The position numbers and the translations under genes were made by a program. From contig JBANAY010000001.1 of assembly GCA_037952775.1 (NCBI GenBank), positions 3,844,001 to 3,908,000 on the forward strand: 64,000 bases of DNA, in the 5' to 3' direction. Source of the stretch: Clonostachys chloroleuca (lineage: Eukaryota > Ascomycota > Sordariomycetes > Hypocreales > Bionectriaceae). Below the pieces are notes generated by a model, which was given only the letters and a program-made list of their open reading frames with translations, had not been told where the DNA came from and ran no database searches. Positions 21,750 to 34,226 of the stretch are shown here, one piece after another (the stretch's first letter is position 1; each line of letters begins with the position of its first letter).

Positions 21750-22732
21750 TCAGGACACCTGCTCTTGTTCTTCTTCCTCCTCTTCCTGTAGCGCCAGGTC
21801 CTGCGCTTTCAACACCTTTGCTTCTTCTTTGCGTTGATTCTCCTCGTCCTGGGACATGAGTCTCCATTGTTTGGTGACGGAATCCCAGCGATGACTATAA
21901 AGTTTTTCGTGTCAGTTGAGAAATTCTATTTCTGGATAGGTTCTAATGAGGGTTACACTTACTGCTCCCACTCCTCGGCGACGATGCTCTTGTGGCCGTA
22001 CTCGTCGGTGAGGATGTCCTGGTAGCTGTAGGGGACGAGGGCCGGGACGCCCTCGAATTTCGTGGGCCTTAGGGGCCAGAGCTGGCGCGCCTCGTAGCGG
22101 TGGTAGTTCTTGCAGCTCCAGACGCCCGGGCGGGACGCCTCGCGCTCGCGGACGCCCGTGATGTCGATGAAGAGCCCCGTCTGCATGTCGATCCAGCGGG
22201 CGTCGATGACGTTGGCGCCGTCCCCCCGGGTGAGGTCCGAGTGGTGGGGGTTGACGTCGAGCAGGTAGGTCTTGGTGGCGGGGCGCTCCCAGCCGTCGAC
22301 GTAGGTGGTGCCCTCGAAGGCGTGCTCGGTGCGGTTCATGCTGTCGCCGAGCCACTGGAGTGTGTCGTTGGAGACCTGGACGTCGAGGTCGTAGTCCCAG
22401 GGCATGACCTGGCCGTTCCACCACCAGCCGAGGAGGGTGCCGTGGGCCAGCCACGTCTCGGCGCCGTGGGCGTCGAGGACGCCGAGGTAGGAGCGGATGA
22501 GGTCGCGCAGGACGAGGCGGTGCTCGTCGTAGGGGACCTCCTCCTTGAAGTAGCGGATGTCGTAGTGCACGCGGGCCAGGCTGCCCGAGGCCTCGTAGAA
22601 GTACTTGGCTTGGGCTGGTATCCTCCGGGGCTCCAGGTGGCTGCTTGAGGCTCCGGTGGCCAGCGAGGGCAGTGCCTGGGCTACGGAGAAGAAGGCGAAG
22701 ACGGCCGTGAAGAGGGATGTAAGTGAAGCCAT
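21750..22732 (-). CDS. secreted LicD-family nucleotidyltransferase-like protein
   Basis: Two exons: 21963-22732 and 21750-21894, with a 68-bp intron, giving 304 residues. Residues 1-22 form a clear signal peptide (hydrophobic core LFTAVFAFFSVAQA, cut near ALPS). The LicD core follows: DAHGAETWLAHGTLLGWWWNG, then PWDYDLDVQV (111-120), whose acidic DxD cluster is the expected metal/nucleotide site. LicD/fukutin/MNN4-type proteins transfer phospho-linked groups to cell-surface glycans in the secretory pathway; the donor and acceptor here cannot be told. The splice completes EEWEHHRWDSVTKQW. The C-terminus is an acidic Glu/Gln tail (QEEEEEEQEQVS). N-glycosylation sequons NDT and NRT are present. 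Confidence 0.85.
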
Positions 22733-22774
22733 GGTGGTTAGAGGTGTGTTGGGGTGTTTTCCCCCGGTTTATCT

Positions 22775-22790
22775 TTTTTTTTTTTTTTTT
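22775..22790. repeat. T16 homopolymer in LicD promoter region
   Basis: Sixteen T on the + strand (A16 on the coding strand), about 45 bp upstream of the LicD start codon. Such dA:dT tracts commonly exclude nucleosomes in fungal promoters. Confidence 0.85.
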
Positions 22791-24768
22791 AGAATATCCC
22801 TTTTCGAGTGTCATATACAAGGAAGGAAAGAAAGAAAGGCGAGTTGTCGAGGACTGAGGAAGCGCCCGTTGGCGCAAACGACACTTTGGTCGTTGTTGTC
22901 GGTCGGGAATAGGTCCTTCGGTGGGTCAGGTTATGATACGTTAGAAGAAAAGAAGCAATCCCACGAAGCGGCAGACAAAGTCCCAGGACTGGGAATAGTA
23001 TTATATCAATACCCCATACCCATGGAAGAAACTGTGGGTAAGGGCATGGCTCTCTGGATGCGAGCAAGGACAAGTGAGGTTCCGCAGGGCCCAAGGAACA
23101 CGGCAGGTGTGTGCCGCGTAATCGGGTTTTGTGAGAGGGGAGGCTTGGGAGTTGGGGAGGGTTCGTCGATGGTCTGATAGCGGGCGCCGATGTGGACTCG
23201 ACGGGGGTGACGGCAGACGCAAGCCTATTTCAAACAAGGACCTGGATAGGAGATGAACGTAGATATGTCGAGGTGGGATATGAACGGAGCATGTTTCAAG
23301 CTTGGGAGATGTTATGCTGGCGGCATTGTGTTTGGGCCAGGAGAGTTGAGATGGTCGGAAAGGACAGGACAGGGCAAGCACCCTTGGAGATGGCGACGGA
23401 CCGGGGAAATGACGACTACAACGACGGCATTTGGGAGAAGAAGGGCGGAAGCACGGGAGCATTTGCTGAGTCTGTCGGAAAAGATGGGATCTCTGTGCCC
23501 ATCTGTTGCAGAGTGGTTTGAGGCACCGCTACGGGGTTGCTTCAGTGCTGGTGCTGGGCCTCCCCCGGAAGCCCGCCAAGGGGCCAAGACGGTGTTGCGG
23601 CTGCATTGCACTGGACTTGACTGGCCACAGCTCGAGGACCAAAGTCCTGGCGCAGCTGACAGGAACATGCACGCATCATCGCCCGCGCCAATGCATCATG
23701 GGTCAAGAAGCAGACATACGTCAGTCGTTGGCCGTTGCTGGTTGCTGCCGGGATCTGGTGGCGCCCATCCCAGTTCGGGGAATGGGTCGTGTGCACCAGG
23801 AGAATCCGCACACGGTGCCTCGTATATCCTGCCTTCACCTTCAGTCCTGCCCTGCCTCTTTCTTGCCTTCTAACGTTAGCAACTATGGATGCCATCTGCC
23901 GGCTTCCCACTGTCTGTCCCACCCAATCTCGAGATTGTGCCTGCCGCCGTCGACGCCTACGTATGCCCTGTCGGCCGATCCGCCGTTGGGTTTAGACTGC
24001 AGCCCCTCAGCCCATATCGGATGCGCACGTTCCTCTGCCATGCCTGTCGCCCCGGAGGATAGTGTGCTCACCTTCCCCTTTGATTCATGCATAACGGGCA
24101 TCACACCGTGAGGTTGCGTCGTCATCAGCCAATCTGCCCCCGTCCCCAACATTCGAGGCGACGAGGAAAAAAGCCAAGCCGACGATCCAAGATTCAAACT
24201 TTGCCAGACCCTTGCAAGCCTTGTCGCTGCGTCTTGGCAAAGACTTGGCTTTCAGCTTATTCCCCAGGCGCCGCAACCTAATACCACCTCCTTCCCACTG
24301 CCTTACCAATCCATCCTGTGCGCTAGAAATGCGCGCGTGGGCTTTTGCTTGCCGTGTCCCGAGCTGGCCGAGTAAGCGCCCACCGCACTTCTTGTTTCAC
24401 CGGTATGGGCTCGTTGGGTAATATTAGCCAGCCGCCCATCGGACTCGAGGGGGCACAACGCGCGTCCTGGTGCATGGGGGCAAAATTGGTCCGGTGTGCA
24501 AAATTGGCCGGTGCCGAGGGCGCCGTCCCAGGCGCGAGATGTGCCTGCATACATAGTACAAACAGAGGGCCACCAAAGTCGACTAGCAAGGGATCTGAGG
24601 GCTAAAAGCGCAGGGTGAGCCGCCTAGTCGAGGCTTGTGTATGGGAATTGAGTAAATTCCCGGAATTGCATTACGATAACACCAAATCCCCTGTGTAGTT
24701 CCAATGGTTCTTGAGGCTCAGGTTGTGCGCCTCGGATCAGGATGTGTGGAGCAAGAAGGTCTGTCTGT

Positions 24769-24772
<4 letters not shown>

Positions 24773-24804
<32 letters not shown>
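24773..24804. repeat. A32 homopolymer
   Basis: Thirty-two consecutive A on the + strand, the longest simple run in the window. The sequences beside it show no retrotransposed gene or target-site duplication that I can make out. Confidence 0.9.
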
Positions 24805-24807
<3 letters not shown>

Positions 24808-25013
24808 AATGTACGAGCGGTGCAATTCCGCCGCTTGATATGCCTTTTCTCATACATTACTCGATGAGGAAGCATATCGCGAACAAAAGATAACACGAGA
24901 GTCGATGTGGCTACGTGGCATATGGCGCCAAAGTGTTTTCTCACGGCTGTTTCGGTTGACTCAAACCTGTGTCAACTCGAAAAGTGAAACGACAGTTGAA
25001 GAGAAAAAAAGGT

Positions 25014-25028
25014 AAAAAAAAAAAAAAA
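25014..25028 (-). terminator. Pol III T-run terminator of tRNA-Asp
   Basis: A15 on the + strand is T15 in the direction of tRNA transcription, 25 nt beyond the mature 3' end. Pol III terminates on such T-runs. A small hairpin (CCAGC, ATTA loop, GCTGG; 25033-25046) sits in the trailer between tRNA and terminator. Confidence 0.75.
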
Positions 25029-25053
25029 GAAACCAGCTAATGCTGGTGGCGGA

Positions 25054-25125
25054 CTCTCCCGCCGGGAATTGAACCCGGGTCTCAAGCGTGACAAGCTTGC
25101 ATACTGACCACTATACTACGGAAGA
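25054..25125 (-). tRNA. tRNA-Asp (GUC)
   Basis: 72-nt cloverleaf on the minus strand without an intron. The acceptor stem TCTTCCG pairs with CGGGAGA (one T-G wobble), with discriminator G at 25054. Box A is TAGTATAGTGG and box B is GGTTCAATTCC. The T stem CCGGG/CCCGG is perfect, and the anticodon loop CTTGTCACG carries GUC. Discriminator G and anticodon both fit aspartate identity. Confidence 0.95.
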
Positions 25126-25995
25126 TGGGCGGCTGTTTCCAGCCGCTGTAGTAGAGGCGCTGTTGGAGAAAGGAGCTACTTTTTGAACTAAGTAGCCTCC
25201 CAATTATTGTGCTTCAAAGTACGCTACCCTATAGTTAACTCACATGCGATGAGCCAACTGCTATTGATCTCTAAAATGAATGGATAATCTCGAATGAACT
25301 CCTGCTTTGGTTTGGGTGTCACTATTTGCTAACTCTGTAAAATCTTACTTACGTCTTTCAAGTTTTGTGGTTTGTTCGTGCTGCCAAGCCCAACCAAGAG
25401 AATATTCAATTCGCAAACTCGTGCATTTGCACATGGATAAGATAAACTCGGGGACAAGACTGTGTTCCCAGCGTCGAATATGCGAGTCGTACACTGTGTT
25501 GATCGATAATCACAAACCCAACAACACGGAAACAACTACTTGTTCCCCCCCATGATAATTTTCTTGATAGTGTACTGTCGCCATGTTAAATGTTTCGTAT
25601 TCTGTCAAAGCAAAGCGTTGGTGACCGGCGTGCCGCATTCATACCATCCATCAACCAACTGTCAAGACAGGCAAAACATCAATTAAAACATAAATACGCC
25701 GGGTATCGACGACTTTATATGGACACCTCCCTTCCCACATACACACTTACACATATGGACTATAAGCACATGCCGCCAGGACCGGAAGCTCTCTGCCCCT
25801 CCCGTCCGACCCAGCACAGAATTCCCCAGCATCCTTCGCGAGCAACCTCAACAAGACGACAACAAAAACACAAAAGACGTAAACACCTGGAATCTCAACC
25901 CGCCCAAAACGGGCCCCGACCCAAAATGCTGTATCTGGTTTTCCCCTTCACCCTTTCCCCCCATCTTACAATTCCACAGACAGTATACCTCCAGA
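25126..25995. other. intergenic
   Basis: Between tRNA-Asp and the PRO11 3' end. AT-rich, without a supported gene. The PRO11 3' UTR should lie in its right-hand part. Confidence 0.4.
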
Positions 25996-28618
25996 TTACC
26001 GCGCAAACACCTTGACGACGCCGTCGCCCCCCCGCTCACCACCCACTTCCCGTCCTGGCTCCAGACGACGGAGCAGACGCCCTCGCCGCGCATCACGCGG
26101 TGGCTGGTCATCTCCTGCGTGCAAGAGCGCTTCTCCAGGCTCCAGAACCGGAGGGACGCGTCGTGGCCCGCGCTGACGAGCTCCAGGCCGTCAGGGCTGA
26201 GCGACAGGCTCGAGATGGCGTCGGGGTGGGCCAGCATGTTGTATGTACATTGCCCTGTAGACATGCGCGTTAGTTTCAATATATCAGGTATTGATGTAAA
26301 AGGTGGAAATGCATACCGCTGTTGGCATCAAAGAATCGGACGAAGCGATCCTCGTGACCGGAGATGATTGTCCCCTCGATGCCGGACCCGGCCATTGAGG
26401 GCCCGCCGGTTGGGCCGCCGGCCCCGCTCTCCTCCTCGCCCAGGGTGCCAGTGTGGTGCTGCTGGGCCTGATCCAGCCCGACCGTGGTGGCGACGACGGC
26501 GTTGACGCCGGTCTTGATGGATCCGTCGTACGTCTCCATGCTGTCCATGTTGCCGATCTGCTCGCCGGTGCGGGTGTCGTACACGATGATGGCCGCGTCC
26601 GAGTAGGAGACGACAAACGACTCTCCGGTGGTGCCTAGAGGGGTGATGGAGGTCGGGCTCGCCTTGGACTCGTCTGAGCGCGTGATGTTGTGCACGAGCG
26701 TGTGGTTGAAGGGAGAGTTGGATGCCACCGTGGGCTGGGGCGTGTTGGAGAACCCGCTGCCGGAGCTCATCGAGTTTCCTCGAACACGGGATCCACGGCC
26801 GGCTGCGGCACGAGCGGGCGCAGGTTGAGGGCTGCTCAGCTGAGGGGGTGCGCTGACCGACCAGAGCCGTACGGTGCCGTCTGCGGCTCCGGACACGAGC
26901 AGGATACGATCGGCGCTGCCGTGCTGGCTGGTGTTGCCAAAGACTGAGCCTAGAGTCGCCGGGAGCACGCAGAGCGCCCACACAGCATCCGTGTGGCCAT
27001 CGATTGTCGCCTTGGGGTCCACCCTGCCACGCTCCCACACTCGGATGGTGGAATCTCGGCCGCCCGAGAAGATCCAGCCGTCGCCTTGGGCACGGCCTCC
27101 GGTGGCAAAGTTGGGAGAGGGGCACCACGAGGTGAGGGCTAGAACTGATCCAATGTGTCCCCGATGCGTGAAGTTTGCCGTCACGTCCAGGTCAGAGGCA
27201 GCGCCCGCGAGAACAGGGTTGTGCCCATCTAGACGGGGAATATGGAATCTCTTGATCATGCCATCATCACCGGCAGTACAGATTTCTGGCTCGCCGGGGC
27301 TGCCACCGCCTGAGAAGATGACAGTGCGGACGGTATCTAGGTGACCTCGGAGACCAAACCTGAGCTTGAAGCTGAATCCATCAGCTTTCTGGCCTGCCCC
27401 GATCCCATTATCATAGTCTGCACTCCTTCTCCTAGACATGGACGTCTTTCTCCTGTGTGAGCCTGGGCCCCGGCTGGGAGATTTTGGAAGGTTGTCGGCA
27501 TTGGGGAATACATCTGTATCGGGCCGGTTTGAGGTCGACTGTGGCTGGGCGTTTCCAGGTTCGGGAAATGTCCCCTCGGGAAATTCCCAGCCATCAGTTT
27601 CCGCAGTCACTGGAGGCGGATTCCCCTTGAAGTCGGCAGAATCATCCATCCCAGCGAGCGATTGCGCAGCCTGGGTGGCAGCGTCTGACGCGTTCCCGTC
27701 CAGCTGCCGTGTTGTCACAGATACAGGATTGTTCCAGTCGTTGGAGTTGTGGAATAGAGGTTGCTGGTGCTCGTTGGTGGACCGGACCATTGGCTGCGGC
27801 TGAAGGTCGGTCTTGGGGTGAAAGTTCAAGGGGGCATGCTGCATGGGCTGGCCGTGCCCCTGAGGTTGCTGGTGCTGCCTTGAGTCCATCTCCCCAACGT
27901 GGTTCTGCGCCGGCCGTTGATGGAGGGGGTATTGGCGTTCCATCGGCTGCGGCCCAGGCATCCCAAACGCTTCCACCTCACGTAGATCCTCCATGATCGG
28001 TAGCGGGGGTGATTCGCGAGGCGGGTGTGGGTTCGCTGGCGTGATCATTAGATACATGAACTCCGACTGGCACTGGTCCAGGAACGTCTTGAGCTCATGC
28101 CGTTGAGTTTCGTCGTCGGCCTTCTCAACCTCGACGCCGTCCACGCCCGGTAACGCTTGCTTCTGGAGACTTGCCGCAGCTGTGACAACAGGTTAGCAAT
28201 TCGCATGCTGCAATCGTGATGCGGGGCCTGGCGCCATCTTACATGCGAGCTTCTCTTGGATCTTCGCAGCGCGGTCATTGTGCTCGTTGTCGGCAGCGTC
28301 GCTCGCCCCAGAGCCCTTGAGCTGTGCGGCCTGATCCTTCACTTTCTTTTCCAAGATGGAAACGTACTTGCGCAGAGCCCGCTGTGTGGCATCGGCGCGG
28401 CGCGCCTGGCCTTCGAGATTCGCTATCCTCCCTCTCATTTCCTGCTTCTCAATCTCCCACGAGTTTCTATCCCGCTCATGTCGGTGCCATTCGGTCTGTA
28501 GAAAGCGCATGACACCCTGGAGGGTGTATTCGGTGGCGGGTGGCTGATTGGGGCCATGGCCCTGCATGTGCATGCCCATTTCCATACCTCCCATGCCGTT
28601 GCCAACGTTCGGGCCCAT
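25996..28618 (-). CDS. PRO11: striatin PRO11, STRIPAK scaffold (one frame break near the end)
   Basis: Three exons: 28243-28618, 26317-28179 and 25996-26254, with introns of 63 and 62 bp (TTGCTAACC branch site in the first). Striatin scaffolds STRIPAK (PP2A, Mob3, SIP/SLMAP, kinases), which controls hyphal fusion and sexual development in Sordariomycetes. Residues 31-105 carry the striatin signature [20 protein letters not shown] and a coiled coil. A long disordered middle follows. WD40 repeats start near 392 ([65 protein letters not shown]). The final repeat is broken at a C7 run (26027-26033). One extra base gives [16 protein letters not shown] at 25996, 2499 nt, 832 residues. As written, the frame instead runs on to 25848. 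The start at 28618 is the first true ATG. Confidence 0.93.
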
Positions 28619-31600
28619 AACGGCACGCCTGGACAACGATGATCAATTGGGCGAGCTCATCGAGGGAAGAGAGTCCAGGCTGAGGCGAAAGGAGCACGCG
28701 GAGGAGGGTCGACGAGGCGGTCCGGGGGGTCGTCAGACGGGTCGTGGACGGGGGAGCTGCTTGAATATAGAGGCTCGGCTCAAGTGAGTGTAGCACGGGT
28801 TCGCTCGACGTCTCTATTCGCCTCTTCGTTTTATGCACGGCGTGGGGGTTATGCTGGTCGTCGCCTGTGAGCTCAAGCTGTTTAGGGTCGATCTTGTCCG
28901 ACAGCTGTGTTGGCGCCGTGTCCAATTTCTCGACCAATCAGCACGCGTTGTGTGGGTGAGGCTACAAGGCATCAACGCCTGAGCGCCGTTTCTTAGCTCA
29001 GCAGGTTAAATCCGGCCCAAATACCAGCAGTCTTGAAAGGTTCAACCTTTATTGTGCCACGAGAATACATTTATTTACTTATTGATAGATTGATTAATAG
29101 AATCAATTGTGGGAATGAAGCTAATTCTCAATTTCTATGAAGTCATGCATTGAGCACACGCACTTGGAACTTGGCGTGTTCTTCCCTTAATCTTGCCTAC
29201 GATCTTCAAGTCCCGCCCACTACCCTGGACCACAAGCGACCTTGTCAAGCCCGGGTTTTAGAGATGCGGACCGACGATTGTTCCAGTCGAACCACCATCT
29301 CGATCAGTTGCAGTTTACTTTCTCTCTTTGGAAATATGATATGTCTGCCCTAGATGTAGGGAAGTGGATGCCAACAAATAGGGGTGTAGAGCTAGAGCAA
29401 AGCACTGCGACATTTGTCGAAGCTGTGCCAACCAGACAGAATGTGATATATCTTCAAAAGGTTGATCTCTGCCAGACGCACCCAAATCACATGGCCTGAC
29501 AGAAGGTTGAGTTTGTGGGTAGGGGTTTTGGTGGTTGGCCCACCTCTCTGGGGTCTCCATATTTGCTAGCCGCCTCCCGAGAGAGCATCATTCTCCTTCT
29601 CAGTGCCAGCAAACCCATTCTCCGTTGCCAAAGACAGTCTCACGTGCAGCAGGTTGGGCAGCGTCACGGCTACGAAGGGCTCTACCAACCGGGGACGTTG
29701 TACTTCTAGTCGAGCGTAGGGGTGTGAACGAGAGCTCACTGGCCAACGAAACGAGGTTTTCCTTAAAACGGGTTGAAATCATTGTAGAGGCAAAATGCCC
29801 GAATTTACGCTACTCCATACCCGGGCGGCCGGAATGACACTGCTTCACTCTCGTTTGTGCCGACTCGGAGGATTGAGGGGTGAAAAGTGACAGGTAACAT
29901 CCTGTCATCAGCCTACCTAGACAACCTTCTGGATGATTCGACTTGCAAGTCCGACAAACGACCTGTGATTGCCCTCTGCAAATATGCTAATAACTCAGCA
30001 TTTAAGCTTCAAGTACTGAGCCAAGTGGGTAGGAATTTGGAACACGATTTATGCTTTCGTGTAAAGAGACAAAGTCACTTGAAAAAAAGCATCACTGCTG
30101 GGCTACTTTTCAATTTGTTTGTAGCCCACGTGCTCTAGGCTGCGGGTTCACCCGACACGACTCCATTTCCGCCGCTCCCCTTCACCAGAAGAGTATTGGA
30201 GAAAGCCCCATGCCGGAGTCGCATCGAGTTTCCTGTAGCTTTTGCTTGATCCCTGATGCTTGGGGACCCCTCTACCTCATCAAACTGCAAATAGAATAGA
30301 TTGGGATGCCACGAACTTGGTGTCGTGTGCCATTGATGCGTTTTGGGTTGGTTCAAGGACGTTTTGTCAGCGATCCCGTCGATAGTTCAGCTTCTGATAT
30401 TTGGGCGACTGCTACCTTATGATCAAAATTGTAGGATGTATCGAGCCGATTGCCCACTGAGCTCTCCTGTCGGGTTGCATTCACGAGTTGCAGTCCACCT
30501 CCCACACGTGTCATGGAGCAACATCATTAAAGCGGCGCCACAATTCAAATTTACTCACCTTCTGTGATATTGCTCGGCGGTCTGAGTGGACCGAACTAAG
30601 GATATGCATTGTGCCATTATTGATTGGCTGGAGGCTCTAGCACTACTACGCGTCATGAGGCTGTCGTGTTTCGCGTCTATCCTCATTGTGTGATTGACAT
30701 GATCAGGTTGCTCGATGACGGCGGTGGAATCTTTTGGTATGCGTGTAAGATATAATGGGGAAAAGAGCAGTTGAAGCTGCTATAACATCGAAAGCCCGAC
30801 CGCATGCGAAGGTGGTGTGGAAGATTCCAGTGTGCTGCATGTGGCCCAGTATCGGCGAACCGTCCCGGAGCTGGGTCTCATCTCGGTCTTTGATTCTTGT
30901 TCTAAGAGAGACTCTTTTCCCTTTGTAACCCGGGACACAATGAACCTTCGGGTTCTGTTGGGGATTTCATGTCTTACGGGTTGTGCCAGAGTGCTACCGG
31001 ACAAGGGTCAATGAAGCCCCGGCTGAGGTAGCGTTCTGTGTGCAAGGGCAAGAAAAACTTTTATGGTGGTCAAGAAGTTTTGGGCAAGCGAGCACGTGGG
31101 CTGGCTATATCAAATAGGATGTTGCTGCACGGTTGCTGTCCTGTCGCAACGCACTGGGGCCCGTTTCTGCCCATCAGATACTTGGCATAGTACGAGTGGG
31201 TGATTTATGGATTGGTCATGCCGTTGACATCTTCGTACTCGAATTTCAGCAACCAAGAGTTGTGGTTGGAGCGAACCGGCTTGGATAACAGATCTCCCCG
31301 GCAGCCTCAATTCTCCACCCATCGAGCTGGCTTTCCTGGAAAGGTCCTAATGCGGATATTGCTATGCACAAAACTACCTACCTTTGCGGTGGGGTGATCC
31401 GATGGGGACAGGTCTGCTGGAGTAATGTTAGTAGTCTCCTGATGGCCTGGTTCCCAGTCAAGTGTAAACGCTCCAGCCATCGGCCTTGCATGAACGATAA
31501 GGTGCCTCCCGCGAGTCTGGCGCCGAGAGCAAGCTGTCGGACTGGCGGGCTGACGAGATGTCAGCTCGGTGTGCTGCTTGCGTGGGTGGTCGGTCTTTTC

Positions 31601-34226
31601 CGTGTGCGTCTTCAGCGTGAGTCTGGTAGCGGGAAGTGGATTGATTGGGCCTGCAGCTGCAGGGAATGTTCGAAGAAAGGGCCTGTGACGAAATAAGGGT
31701 CCCGGGTGTCTTACACGATGCTGTAAAAGGGGCCAAGAACTAAAGCTCGAGGGAGCGACTGGATGACGGCGGGCGCCGAAGGACAAGCCATTGGAGACCA
31801 GGAGTACTTGTGGCACAGTGCGAACAAAGATATTGTCCGTTGGAGTAGGTAGACTAGGAGCTTGGAATTGGCTGGGAGGGGCTCGTCGATTTGTGAAACT
31901 TGGCACATCAGTCTGTTGGCGGCTGGCCGATCGAGTGATGACTCTGATGAGGAGTACCTTATTAGTCTATGACCGGATGGTCGGGGCTGTTTTGTGTTTT
32001 GTCCGGCGTAAGAGAGAGAAAGAACCATCATCTTGCCGAAGCACGAGGCAGGAGCGAGGGCCGAGTGCAATTGCGCACAGGGCTTCCAACGTCCGTTTAG
32101 GCGCGGTAGCTAGAGCTTTCAGTAGCAGGCTATTATTACAACCAATGGAGGGACTCTATATGCATTCAGATGCAGATGCAGAAGCGATGCATCCTCTCAC
32201 TACTTACCTGCCTGGGTAGGTACTAGCAGGCCGTACCACATTGACCGAGTGACACCTGCCATCCGTCCTCACCAGCGCCTGTGCTGTGGCAAGCTAGGAA
32301 CCTGGCTTGTTCAGCTACCAATTCATTCTCCACCTACTCCATGAGCCTCCGCGACCCCGCCCAATCCATGATTTCAACTGGATCTCCTGTTTTTTTTCTC
32401 TCGTGCTCCGGCGACTGAGGAATGCAAGACCTCTCGTGGTCCAGGCCGTTGCACAACTACGTAGTCTGACTGTTAATGGCATGTTCTCACGCAACCAGGG
32501 TGGCTGTGAGTCTTGAGCAAGCTCGCCGCTCACTTGCTGCGGAGATAGTCCCTTCCAATCTGCGTGTGCCACAGCAGATGGACTTGGAGATGATCAGTCA
32601 TGCCCCCAGAAGCCTTACGTATGTAGACGGTGACTGCCCAGTAGTAGATTGACAACGAATGCCAGGCGTGTGCGGTATGTCTGGAGGTATATGCACTCCA
32701 ATCTGCAAGCCCCCTTGGCGGGGGTACAAGCGTGCTACGCATAGGATGCACCAACAAGGAGCAGGATCTGCTGTGCTTTGCGTAATGGGGGCAAGGCTCT
32801 CCGGCAGGCTGGCAACCTCAACGATGCACATTCCCGCCTGGCGCGGTCCACACAGCTCGCTTTTGGTCTCGGAACGGACGGGGTCTGGAGGGCCTAGTCT
32901 CAAGCCACCGAGGCAGGACGGGTCTCAATAGCCCATTCTGGAGCGTGTCCTGATTTGAGAGCGAAAGGGAGCCCGCCAAGATTCATCAGTCGATTCAGGA
33001 CGGACAAGAGCGGTTTTTTCCCTCCCTTGGACGCTGCTCATGCTTAGCTCGCGGGTCTTGTCCAGGACCGTGACTGGGGTGCTCTCTGCCAGCTGTGGAG
33101 ATCTGCCTCTAGAGATGAGTCGCACAGTTTTGCGGACTGTGGGTGCGGCCAGCTTCCACGTGAATGTGCTCACCAATACGAACATGGGGATTATCTACAT
33201 ACCTTTCTGCATCTGGCCGGACAAGACGACACGCGTTGGGCAAGCTCGCAGCTATGTCGGATTTACCCGGGGAAAGACATGTTCCTGGCAGTCTGAGACC
33301 AAGTGGTCGGTTCAGTCGATGACTGACCTGGCAGCTGACCAGCTCCCCCACGGCGTCATCTGCAGCGCGAGACGAAAGCAGAAAGTTAACTTTGAGCTAG
33401 TGCTGAAGGCCCGGGTGATGACACCGCTGTGCAGGCTGCTTGGAGTGTCACTCAAAGCAGCCCTGGCGGCGCGCAGAGTTCGCGATGGGCCATGATTCTT
33501 GCTGTGATAAAACGAGCACCATCACACTTTGAGCCAAGTTCTTTAGTAGTACTTTGGCCTGTCCAAGACGGTGGCGCTGGAGGGCGCTAAGCAAGCGGAA
33601 GTATCGGCGCCCAGGAGCCCTTATTTGGTGATGACTAACCGGAAATTGTGACTTTAATCTTCTGCCAGCTTGAACCTTGAGCACTGTGCGCGAGGTACCT
33701 GCCATCCGCCGCAGTACTTGTTCGCCCTGCTAGAGCCTGGGCCCGGACCCCAGCTCGCACCGCACCGCCCACTTTCCTGGCTGCATCCTTGCCGGCTCTC
33801 CCTTGGACCCCAGACACAAGCATCTCGTTCGCTTATTGTCAATTTTCCCAGCACTCAGCCTGGCTATTTCATCCGTCACCTGCCTCCCTCCCCCACGTGT
33901 CTCAGATCAACATCTGCTTCCACCGATCATTGAATATTAATACTCCCACGTATACATCGGACAACATGGCCTACCTCACCATTTGTTCTAGAGCCCGCCG
34001 CTGCCTCTTGTAGGCCCGAGCCCACGGTTCCCGTGCACGCGAGCAACTGCCATATTGTGTGGCCATTGCTCTTCTGAAGCCCTACCTCGACTCAACTCGA
34101 TTGCTTTCACGACTTCACCAATTTGTTCCGTCACTCGAACCGTTGTTACTTCTTTGCTTCACCTACCCCATTGCGTCCTGCTTCCAGCCTGCGTAGTTGG
34201 TTGAACGCGCGACTCCCACCACGACC
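28619..34226. other. 5.6-kb gene-poor region
   Basis: No exon with a recognisable family or consistent splice phase was found on either strand. Candidate frames (29535-29837 +, 31307-31906 -, 33040-33495 +) have no motif and poor codon bias. The last 500 bp before 34227 are pyrimidine-rich, as expected for the SIW14 promoter and leader. A non-coding RNA cannot be excluded. Confidence 0.45.

Larger units (their letters stand above)
22733..25013. other. 2.3-kb intergenic region
   Basis: 5' flank of the LicD gene running to the tRNA terminator. It contains T16 (22775-22790) and A32 (24773-24804) tracts. Long open frames here, such as 23253-23873 (+), show no family motif and look like chance frames in GC-rich DNA. 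Confidence 0.45.

Noticed and set aside
21912..22877. 321-codon minus-strand frame across the LicD gene
   Set aside because: Out-of-frame shadow of the LicD gene, Arg/Pro/His-rich; the LicD frame has the signal peptide and the DxD motif.
24773..24804. poly(A) tail of a retrocopied gene or LINE
   Set aside because: No coding sequence upstream in the right orientation and no visible target-site duplication.
28988..29062. tRNA-like string with TTAGCTCAGCAGG and GGTTCAACC
   Set aside because: The D arm and acceptor stem do not pair, and no anticodon stem forms. Chance similarity to the internal promoter boxes.
31307..31906. 200-codon minus-strand frame in the gene-poor region
   Set aside because: No motif, Pro/Arg/Thr-rich, no supporting splice sites or codon bias.
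33040..33495. 151-codon plus-strand frame
   Set aside because: No family signature, no plausible start context and no partner exons.
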